A DNA stretch of 28,488 bases from a virus, in IMG/VR virus record IMGVR_UViG_3300006925_000097, positions 1-28,488 of that record; one strand, given 5' to 3'. Shown here piece after piece: positions 8,818 to 16,800 of the stretch; the stretch's first letter is position 1, and every line of letters begins with the position of its first letter. The notes under the pieces were generated by a model that did no database searches, was not told the DNA's origin, and was given only the letters and a program-made list of their open reading frames with translations. A program made the translations under genes and the position numbers.

Positions 8818-10473
8818 TTAAGATATTGAATATTTCTTTAATAATTGTTTTGCAGTCATTTGACCAGCTTCAGCAAAAGCTTCGTCAGTTGCTTTAGCCA
8901 TGTTATGCTCTGCTTGTAATTTTCTTTTTAACCAAAAACTTACTTCTTGTTTTAATTTATTTTCATCAAAGCCTGGGTTATCAACATCTGCCCAGCCAAG
9001 ATCTTCATTTGGACTTGCCTCTGCATATTGATCTATAAAAGATGGTCCAGCAAAATCATCCCAAGCAAACGCTAGTATGTTTTCTTTTGAATCTAACAGA
9101 CCATTTACAACAACCTCAGCGTGGTAAGCGTTAAATGGTTTTCTGTTTCTAGAGTTTTCACCTTGTTTTACAGCTGCTTTTCTAAAATCAGCAAACTTAC
9201 CTTCTGGCTTCATAAAAACATCTTTAAATATTTGACTAGATTTTACAACTGCATTAGGTTTGTTAGGATTTTTAAAGTCTCCAAAAGCAAATTCCACATC
9301 ATTAAACTTTGTATCACCACCAACTGTAGTTTCTGGAAGTGGTAATATCATTCTATATAAATCATCTCTTTCACTAAATATAGCGTTTTGCATAAACTTA
9401 TTTTTACCAGAAGATCCTTTTGAAAAACTACGTCTACCAGCTTCACCACCACCATTATTTTCTATCCACTCTGACTTTTTTTCTATTAAATTGTTTACTT
9501 TTTGCGTTAATCCTCTTAAGGTATTTATCGAGTCATTTACAATTTTAGAACTACCTTCTTGATCGACGTACATGCTAGCTTGGTCTTTTAATTGCTTAGC
9601 ATAATTGTAAACTCTAGAGTTTGCTTGAGCACCTAAAACATCTAGCTTTTCATCACCAACTAAACTAGTGTTGTCTATGTAAGTGTCTACATCTCTTTCT
9701 ATATTTGGATTTTGCATTTGAAGATCTGTCAAAGGGTCATAATCTTGAGCTGTTTGTTTGAAAGGTGAATTACCTTGTATACGCATCTTTGCGGGTGAAC
9801 CTTGTAATGATCCTGAAAAATTATAATCACCAGCCGCAACGTTTGAACCTCTGTTTTCACCACCTCTTACACGCGACGCGCCAGGATAACTATCTGCAAA
9901 CTCTTGGTTAGTCATGCGTTGACCATTAACCTCAACTACATTTTCATTTCTTTTACCTTTATCATAAACAGATCTAACTCTTAATTTTGAGGGTTTTGTA
10001 TTACCAGCTAAAGTTTCTTGCTCAAGCGTAAGCCCACTTTGTACATCTTCAGGGTATTGATTAAAAGCCTCATCAACTTCATCAGTTATTATATTTTTTT
10101 CTTCTTTCGAAGGTGGTGTCTTTGTTTCTACTTCTTTACCTTCCTTTGGAGTGTCCTCTGCTGGATTTTCATTGTTATTTTGTTGATTTAATTGTCGTTG
10201 TAATTTTGCTATTTGAGCCTCAAGAGATTTCACTGCATTTGGATCAGTGTTCTCTTGTTTGTTTTCTTCCTTTTTTTCTTCACCACCTAAATAAGATTTA
10301 GTAAGACCAACCGCACCCGTTCTTGCCATAGGTTTAAACATAGCGTCAACACCTTCAATTCCCATTTCAGGTATTCTAGTACCACCACCAGTTCTAGTGT
10401 ATTTATTTACACCTTTATAGTTTTCTATTAAAGCTTGATTTATTTTTAAAGGACTAGTTTTTTTCTTTTTCAT
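8818..10473 (-). CDS. low-complexity putative internal virion protein with SPxK motifs
   Basis: A 551-residue protein with no domain I can name. The N-terminus is MKKKKTSPLK. Residues about 60-130 are Glu/Lys/Gln/Asn-rich, probably a coiled coil followed by a disordered linker. Residues 130-330 are polar with Gly-rich patches, and the C-terminal third looks globular (WDDFAGPSF, FWLKRKL). The motif SPxK occurs three times: SPLK (7-10), SPAK (226-229) and SPFK (236-239). The gene lies between a hydrophobic Gln-rich protein and the giant protein, the position where podoviruses encode internal core or cargo proteins, so I infer a virion protein packaged or ejected with the giant. There is no signal peptide or membrane segment. 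The reading frame is certain; the role is a guess from context. Confidence 0.6.
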   Translation of the reverse strand: MKKKKTSPLKINQALIENYKGVNKYTRTGGGTRIPEMGIEGVDAMFKPMARTGAVGLTKSYLGGEEKKEENKQENTDPNAVKSLEAQIAKLQRQLNQQNNNENPAEDTPKEGKEVETKTPPSKEEKNIITDEVDEAFNQYPEDVQSGLTLEQETLAGNTKPSKLRVRSVYDKGKRNENVVEVNGQRMTNQEFADSYPGASRVRGGENRGSNVAAGDYNFSGSLQGSPAKMRIQGNSPFKQTAQDYDPLTDLQMQNPNIERDVDTYIDNTSLVGDEKLDVLGAQANSRVYNYAKQLKDQASMYVDQEGSSKIVNDSINTLRGLTQKVNNLIEKKSEWIENNGGGEAGRRSFSKGSSGKNKFMQNAIFSERDDLYRMILPLPETTVGGDTKFNDVEFAFGDFKNPNKPNAVVKSSQIFKDVFMKPEGKFADFRKAAVKQGENSRNRKPFNAYHAEVVVNGLLDSKENILAFAWDDFAGPSFIDQYAEASPNEDLGWADVDNPGFDENKLKQEVSFWLKRKLQAEHNMAKATDEAFAEAGQMTAKQLLKKYSIS

Positions 10474-10488
10474 AATTATATTTTGTGT

Positions 10489-11133
10489 TTACCCTTGTTC
10501 TTTTGGAGTAAGAAAATTCTGAGCTTTCTCACCAAACAATCCGGCTTGGCCAAAACCAATTGCAGAGCTACCAAGGTCACCGATACCACTGGCAATCATT
10601 TGTGTTGCTCTTTGTCTAGCCTCATCAGATTCTTTTGATCGCTGCATCGACATACCAAACAGTGTTTCGACTTTATCTTTTTTCTGACCTCTTGAATATA
10701 CCTCGCCCTCTCTTTCCATACTTTGTATTTTACCAGCCATTGATCTTTCTGCTCTTTGATTTGCAGCTTCTTGCTGTCCTATACTGGCTGAAGCCTGTCT
10801 TGCTTGTTGTGAGCCAGCATTAACCATAGCTTGTATATTACCAGCTGTAAAGCTACCACCTTGCTGTATACCACCAAGCATATTAGCTTGTTGTTGTTGA
10901 GCCATGTCTTTTTGAAACTGGGCTTGCTGTTGGTTAACAGTCAAGTCCTCCATCGTGTTTTCCATGTTTAAATACGGATTACTAGTATCTAAACTTTCGT
11001 AGGCATCTCTTCTTTGTTGAAGCTCTTTGTTCGCAGCTTTTTGCTCTTGTATTCTTTTTTTACGACCAGATAATGCCATACCTATTTTTGTTAATCCCGC
11101 GGCAGCGGCTACTCCTGCTATTAAAAAACTCAT
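10489..11133 (-). CDS. putative internal virion protein (T7 gp14-like character)
   Basis: A 214-residue protein. It opens with a hydrophobic Ala/Gly-rich helix (MSFLIAGVAAAAGLTKIGMA), then basic residues (GRKKR), then a long Gln/Ala/Glu-rich helical region (about 30-165, with QQQQ at the centre), and ends in a Gly-rich amphipathic segment (IASGIGDLGSSAIGFGQAGLFG). A hydrophobic N-terminal helix followed by a Gln-rich coiled coil is the usual composition of small ejected proteins of podoviruses such as T7 gp14, which insert in the outer membrane during DNA delivery. It precedes the 551-residue protein and the giant, consistent with an ejectosome-like trio. The assignment rests on composition and position rather than on a conserved motif. 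Confidence 0.6.
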   Translation of the reverse strand: MSFLIAGVAAAAGLTKIGMALSGRKKRIQEQKAANKELQQRRDAYESLDTSNPYLNMENTMEDLTVNQQQAQFQKDMAQQQQANMLGGIQQGGSFTAGNIQAMVNAGSQQARQASASIGQQEAANQRAERSMAGKIQSMEREGEVYSRGQKKDKVETLFGMSMQRSKESDEARQRATQMIASGIGDLGSSAIGFGQAGLFGEKAQNFLTPKEQG

Positions 11134-11136
11134 ATC

Positions 11137-11598
11137 TTATTTATTTTTATTAATGTAATCTTCATATTCTTCGTAACTTCGTGAAACTATTTCAGCTTCT
11201 AACTCATTTAAATCTTGTGTGTTTGTTGGGTTTTTATGTATATTGACAAATATACTATTTTCAACAGCGTATATAACTCTTTTTATTCCAGGTGAACATT
11301 TAACATAACATGGTGCGATGTACTCTTCTACTACCTCATGTGCGTGCACAACTATATGTCCTGTTAATAAAAACCAAACATGCTCATGATTATGTATAGC
11401 ACCAACAACCATAGAATCTTTGTTCATTTCCATCTGCCTAACATATATACCATCTGCAAAACTATGTTTTAAAGGAAACAACTCACTTCTAACTACTTCA
11501 CCATTATTACCTATAATGTTTTTATTATCAACATTTTTAAGTAATTGGTCTTGTAGTTTAATTATTTTTGATTTTGTAACTACCGAGTTATCAGGCAT
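11137..11598 (-). CDS. cupin-like protein of the tail region
   Basis: A 153-residue protein with a single-domain cupin-like (double-stranded beta-helix) pattern. The first cupin motif is recognisable in GAIHNHEH (H69, H71, H73) followed by a Gly at the turn (G80). The second is seen in SPGIKRVIYA with a later His (H121). The usual Glu of motif 1 is not in its expected place, so metal binding may differ from classical cupins. As I recall, similar short proteins are common in marine T4-like and T7-like phages near tail genes and are usually called hypothetical or cupin-fold. The catalytic or structural role is unknown. A 45-base gap separates it from the 123-residue gene, and a 10-base AT inverted repeat abuts its start codon. 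Confidence 0.7.
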   Translation of the reverse strand: MPDNSVVTKSKIIKLQDQLLKNVDNKNIIGNNGEVVRSELFPLKHSFADGIYVRQMEMNKDSMVVGAIHNHEHVWFLLTGHIVVHAHEVVEEYIAPCYVKCSPGIKRVIYAVENSIFVNIHKNPTNTQDLNELEAEIVSRSYEEYEDYINKNK

Positions 11599-11626
11599 AT
11601 AATATAAGTTAATTATTTATATTATA
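11598..11626. repeat. AT-only perfect inverted repeat at the cupin gene start
   Basis: TATAATATAA (11598-11607) and TTATATTATA (11617-11626) are perfect 10-base inverted arms around a 9-base loop. The left arm includes the first base of the cupin gene's ATG, so an RNA hairpin here would sit directly on the start codon. With only A-U pairs it would be weak, and in DNA this AT-rich the repeat may be chance. Confidence 0.4.
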
Positions 11627-11643
11627 GTTACACTTTTTAACGT

Positions 11644-12015
11644 TTATTTACTACTTTCAAAATAATCAGACCCAACAGAATATAGTTCTGATTTTATAAA
11701 AGATGAATTAACAAACTTTGTTTCAGCATAATATCCAAGCACACTTGTTAAATTTACAGTGTTGTCTTTAGAAAAGCTAATAAAATCACTACTTGTTGGT
11801 AGCTGACTACTAGTTAATGTTGTGTCACAAACTAAAACCCACTGACCATTTGTTAGCGTTATAGATAGTATTATTCCTATTTCAACAATGTCTGATTGTG
11901 CCGACGTATTAAAACCAGCTATAGATGTTGTTGGACTATAGTAAGCAGTATCACCTACTTGGCAAGAAACGTTTAAATCTACTGTTGTTGGGAATGTTAA
12001 TGTTATTTGTGGCAT
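11644..12015 (-). CDS. conserved hypothetical marine-phage structural protein
   Basis: A 123-residue, mostly beta-type protein. The N-terminal part contains QVGDTAYYSP, the middle EIGIILSITLTNGQWVLVC, and the C-terminal part FSKDNTVNLTSVLGYYA followed by KSELYSVGSDYFESSK. I recall this layout (VGDxAYY, then a FSKDN-VN-S-LGYYA block, then a SSK tail) from uncharacterised proteins encoded beside tail or baseplate genes in marine phages. No enzymatic motif is present. It follows the 612-residue tail protein by one base, so a tail accessory or assembly role is likely but not shown. Confidence 0.65.
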   Translation of the reverse strand: MPQITLTFPTTVDLNVSCQVGDTAYYSPTTSIAGFNTSAQSDIVEIGIILSITLTNGQWVLVCDTTLTSSQLPTSSDFISFSKDNTVNLTSVLGYYAETKFVNSSFIKSELYSVGSDYFESSK

Positions 12016-12016
12016 G

Positions 12017-13855
12017 TTATGATACGTTAGTTATTGAATCTAGTGCTAATGTGTATTTTACATCTGAACTTCCAAGTGTTTGAACTGTTATAGTACCCCC
12101 AATTGTCATTCTATCTTGATTTGTTTCTTCTAAAACACTTGAATGTGCTATGCTAAACCCTGACATAGCCCAATCCCAACCACTTTCAGAACCAGAAGTA
12201 ACACTCATTGCTGCTCTAGCTGTTGCGTCAGGCGCTTCTCCTATAGCATCTACACTTGCAAATTCTTCTCCAGCGTCTCCAGTTATTTCTACTTTAAACG
12301 TATTGGTAGCAGTTTCAGTATTTAACTCAGCAAAAGAGAATACTATATCACTTGGCATTGACGCTGAAATATCACTAGCAGAAGCAAAAGCTAGTGTGAA
12401 CGTTCTTGTTCCGGTGGAAGCTATACTACCTATATTACCAGAAGACCCATCAACAATGTTTGCGGGTAGTGTTGTTCCAAACCTACTGCTAAGGGTAAAT
12501 GTGTATGTGACTGTTGACGTTATAGCAGGAAAAACAATCTCGTGTGTTGTCACTCCTTCACTTCCTATTTCCCCATCTATTTGTGTTGCTCCAGAAGTAA
12601 ATGTATCACTACTGTCATCATATGTATTACTACCGTTTGATATAGATATAGAGTAAGTTGCACCTGCAGTTCCATACAAAGTTAAACTTCTTGTTTCACC
12701 ACCTTTGGCGTTTATTTCTTTATTAGTATCTAAAACAACATTTGTAATATCACCAAAAAAACTTGTGTCTGGTATTGTTGTTATAGCTGGGTTAATATCT
12801 TCAACCTCTCCACCAAGTTCTGCGCTTGATGTTATATTTACTAACCCACCAAATGGAGGTTGTGGGGCTAAAGGTGCTATACCACCAGTTCCACCACCAG
12901 CTAATGGATATACTGTTGCTGATGTGCCTATTATGTATTCAAATAAAAACCCAAACCCATAAGTATTACCACCAAAAGTTGGATCTAAACCAGAGTTTAA
13001 CGGTGGGTTTGTGTAGTAAAACTCTATAGTTCTAGAAGTTTCTTCACCATTTGTATTAAAAACTTGGCTAGTTATTTGAGTGTCAAAGTAAGGTAGCCAA
13101 TTAGCTAAACCAAAAGCAGTGAATTGCTCTTGCTCTGTTATGTCTGTAAAGTAAAAACCACTGCTAGATGTAAAAACTTTTGTCATTAAAAGCGTTTGAA
13201 CGCCATCGTCAACAAAGCCAGATATATTATTTAAAGCTGTGTTACTGTTTGTTGACTGAGCTAGACTCATGTTAGTTAAAGAAGGATTACCAGTTACAGA
13301 TAGCGTATAATCAGTACTTGTTGGGCTTGTCCAAGTTTCCCATACAGCTGGGTATTGTATAGCATTGTTAGCTGTTGCTGAACCGTCAATGTCAATATTT
13401 AAAGTAACATTTGCAGACGGCATTTGAAAAGTGTTTATAAAAAACACATAAACGTAAACAACATTATTTGCTGTTACAGGAACATAAGAACTAGCGGTAG
13501 CATCATAATCGTACTCACTGTTGAACATAACAACATTTTCAACTTGATTAGGTAAAATTGTATTAGTACCACCAGCACTAGGAGTAATATAATTGTATTG
13601 TACAGAGCTTAAATAATTACCAGTCGCTGGATTTGTAACAGTTGTTGATGTGCTGTTGCTAGTGCTATCAGCTGTTATACCTCCTATAGTAAAATCAGAA
13701 GCATTTACAGTGAAACCAGCATTTGGCGTTATAGTCAATATAACACTACCATTACCAGCTTGATTTGGTAAAGTTCCAAGAGCAACTGAATCACCATTTA
13801 TTTCAGTTGTTATGCTTTGGCTTACTGTATAATTTGTGTTTGCGTTATGTCCCAT
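12017..13855 (-). CDS. beta-rich tail-associated protein (fibre or adhesin type)
   Basis: A 612-residue protein rich in Thr, Ser, Asn, Gly and Val with very few charged residues, the composition of a beta-sandwich or fibre protein. The first 120 residues (TPNAGFTVNASDFTIGG) resemble the C-terminal part of the adjacent 1965-residue tail protein. Around 385-460 is another module (GGETRSLTLYGTAGATYSI, then VTYTFTLSS) of a kind I remember from other marine phage tail proteins. No catalytic motif, membrane segment or signal peptide is seen. It begins two bases after the large tail gene ends, so it is probably a virion component on or beside the tail, perhaps in host recognition. The exact position (fibre, spike or decoration) cannot be decided. 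Confidence 0.65.
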   Translation of the reverse strand: MGHNANTNYTVSQSITTEINGDSVALGTLPNQAGNGSVILTITPNAGFTVNASDFTIGGITADSTSNSTSTTVTNPATGNYLSSVQYNYITPSAGGTNTILPNQVENVVMFNSEYDYDATASSYVPVTANNVVYVYVFFINTFQMPSANVTLNIDIDGSATANNAIQYPAVWETWTSPTSTDYTLSVTGNPSLTNMSLAQSTNSNTALNNISGFVDDGVQTLLMTKVFTSSSGFYFTDITEQEQFTAFGLANWLPYFDTQITSQVFNTNGEETSRTIEFYYTNPPLNSGLDPTFGGNTYGFGFLFEYIIGTSATVYPLAGGGTGGIAPLAPQPPFGGLVNITSSAELGGEVEDINPAITTIPDTSFFGDITNVVLDTNKEINAKGGETRSLTLYGTAGATYSISISNGSNTYDDSSDTFTSGATQIDGEIGSEGVTTHEIVFPAITSTVTYTFTLSSRFGTTLPANIVDGSSGNIGSIASTGTRTFTLAFASASDISASMPSDIVFSFAELNTETATNTFKVEITGDAGEEFASVDAIGEAPDATARAAMSVTSGSESGWDWAMSGFSIAHSSVLEETNQDRMTIGGTITVQTLGSSDVKYTLALDSITNVS

Positions 13856-13857
13856 AT

Positions 13858-16800
13858 TTAATGATCGTTTGGATCGTCTTGTACTGTTAGTGTGAATTGA
13901 CTGTTATTTGTAGACTGTATTTGGTCTGTGCATAAATTCCATTTTATATCATCACGTAAAACCATTGCAGCGGCTGGTGATACGAAACTAACTTCAAACG
14001 TAGCACTTGTTAACTCACTATTTGAGTTGTAAACTAAATTAGTTTGAGTTATTGTGTAATCAGTAAGTGAAGTGTTAGTGTCGTTGATAGTTATGCTTGC
14101 TGATGGTATTGATTTGAACTTATAACCTGAATCAGCTGTAAATACTATTGTGTAAACAGGATTTATAGTTGTGTTGTCAGGCGACACACCGTCAACAGTT
14201 TGTGTGCCTGTACAACCATTAAATTGAGCAAATCCAGTTGTAGATATAGAACCTATGACTGATGTTGTGTTTGTTGGTAAAGTAGGATTTACAGTTATTG
14301 TATGTGTAAAGTCATAATCAGAAGCACTAGCAAAACCAGGTCTACAACTACCTTTACAAGGTTGTAATATATTATTCCACATGTAAGCGTTTGTTGCAAC
14401 CGGATTTGTAACTATTACACAGCTACCATCGTCTTGCGTTGCTAATGGATTATAATTTAATGCATTTGGATCAGTACAACCTAGCACAGGTGCTGGTCCG
14501 TTGTGAGTTATTACTGATGCCATACCTATACCTTGGTACGAAAACTCTCTACTATCTAAATTAGCTAATGTAGTTGTTTCACCATACAAGTAGTTAAACC
14601 ACTTACCTTCTTTCTCTATAAATTCTTTTAATCTACTAGTTTGCATGTCAGTAATTATGCTGTCTACAAACCAACCTTTCTTTTCTTGTAAGTTATAAAA
14701 CTCATTGTCATTATAAGTAACACCACCAATTGTTTCTGTTCTAAATAAATCTATGTGTGATTGTGTTCCTTCGTAGTTTAATGTGTTAAAACTTTTAACA
14801 GAGCCTGGGTTATCATTTAGTAATACTGTTACACTAGAAAAAGCACCGTTAGAACTATCAGCAGTAACACCGTAGAAATTATTGGTTTCAGTATTGTCGT
14901 GATGAAGATATATTTCTCCTTTTTTAAACGTGTAGTAATTATTATCTAGACTTAAACCACTTTCTTTAACAAAAGATTTAAAAGACGGCCAACCTTTAGA
15001 TTTTTCACTATAACTTACCGTAGTGTTTATTTTTGGTGTATAAACTATACCAGCACCGACATTGTTTCCGTTTGGATTAACACCTTTGTCATGTAGAGTT
15101 AAGTTGTATAGGTTTTTTCTTTTATCGTAACTTCCTATCAAATCTGATGCTAGTGGTAAATTATCTCTAAAGTAATCTTCCATACCTTGACTTGATATTA
15201 AAGTTAAACCATCTTTAGATAACCTTAAAACAGCACCTCTTGCTTTGTCTGTAAAATATACTCTAAAGTTTTCTTGAGCAAAAGATTCTGGATTTTTAGA
15301 TATACCAAACTCACCACCAAAAGGTTGTGCCGTGCCTAAAACTCTGTTTGTAGCCGTTAAGTTTACATTACCATCAGCGTTGAATAAAGCATCTTTATTT
15401 GCTAGTATTTTTAAAACTTTATCTTCACAAAACGCAACTACATTATCATCCCTAGTAAATAGTTTTTGTATTGATCCATATTGAGTATTTAAATCTTTTG
15501 TAATACCACTAGAAGCTATAAACTGATTTAAATTGTTTACACCGTTCATAGAGTTGTAAATACCAGAAAATATTAATCCTGACTTTCTTTGCTCTTCGTT
15601 GTATTGCTCTGCTAAAACTGTAGATGCTTTAACACCTTTAGTTAAAGTAATCTGATTAAAATCATCTCTAATTCTATCAGACTCTACACCTTGAGGAAAG
15701 CTAAAACAATTGCTGTAAGCCAAAGTCATTCTTTGGTTACTAACATCTTTGTACATAGTAAGTCCAGTTGCAAATGTAACACCTAAAACGTTTGTAGATG
15801 CTGTTATAGCTTGAACTTTAGCTTGTACAGTTCCACCATCAGGTCTAGTAAATATAAGTATTTCACCTTGATTAGGATCGGCAACATTACCATCTAGTGT
15901 AACCGTATTATTGCTCCAGCTAAACACTTTACATCCAGCAGAAACAGTTGCTCCACTACTGGCAAATACGCTAACTGTAGATCCAATAGGCGCAAACATT
16001 TCATTTGTATCTGAATTTAACTCTACCGGGTATGTAGCGCTGGCCTCGTAATAAATATCTAACCCTACGTCTTCTTTTGGCTCTGTTTCCCAAACACCAG
16101 GATTATCTGTAAACTTAGCAGACTCTGTAGGGTGATTTCTTATAAGTTCTACCAAAGAGTTTTGTGTACCATCATGTCTTATATCTGTAGGATAAAAACC
16201 ACTAGCAGTCCTTACTATAGGTGGATTTACTTTTAAACTCCATTTATCTCTATAAACTCTACCGTTGTTTCTTTTACTGCCAGGGAAAGTATTTGGTGTT
16301 GTTTGGAAATTTCTAATACCAGCCTCGTACCTATAATCTATTACTTCATAAACAGTTTCTTCAGGATCTGCCGCAAACCTAAATTTAGTACCTATTTGAA
16401 ACCACTCTTTAGAAAACTCATAATCTTCTGGCTGTATATCTTGACCGTGTTGACTCCATAGTTCTGGCGGATTGTTAGGGCCATAACCTGTGTCTTCAAA
16501 ACCTACCCAAGAAATATCAATTCTAGTCCCCATAGGTTCCCCGGCATAACGCCATATACCTTTTGCCTCTTCAGCGCCGTTATAACTACCATACCCAGTG
16601 ATTTTATGACCATCGTGCTCTACTAAACTACTACCACCCGTTGTTGAATAATTTTTAGTTGCATAAACACCTGTACCACTACTAGCTGGAGGATTTGTAA
16701 TAACAGAATCTTCATCAATAAAAAACCCACTACCATTACCATTTCTGTTGTATTTTATAAAACCATCCCAAAACTTGTAACCATCAAGCAAAGAGTCTGT

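Noticed and set aside
11599-11643. TATAAT-like bases upstream of the cupin gene as a promoter
   Set aside because: No -35 element, and no Bacteroidota TAnnTTTG box. In such AT-rich DNA this match is expected by chance.
12150-12656. 168-codon open frame on the plus strand, with many others up to about 150 codons
   Set aside because: All lie opposite convincing minus-strand genes, and their products are hydrophobic or Ser-rich shadows of AT-rich codons with no domain or operon context.
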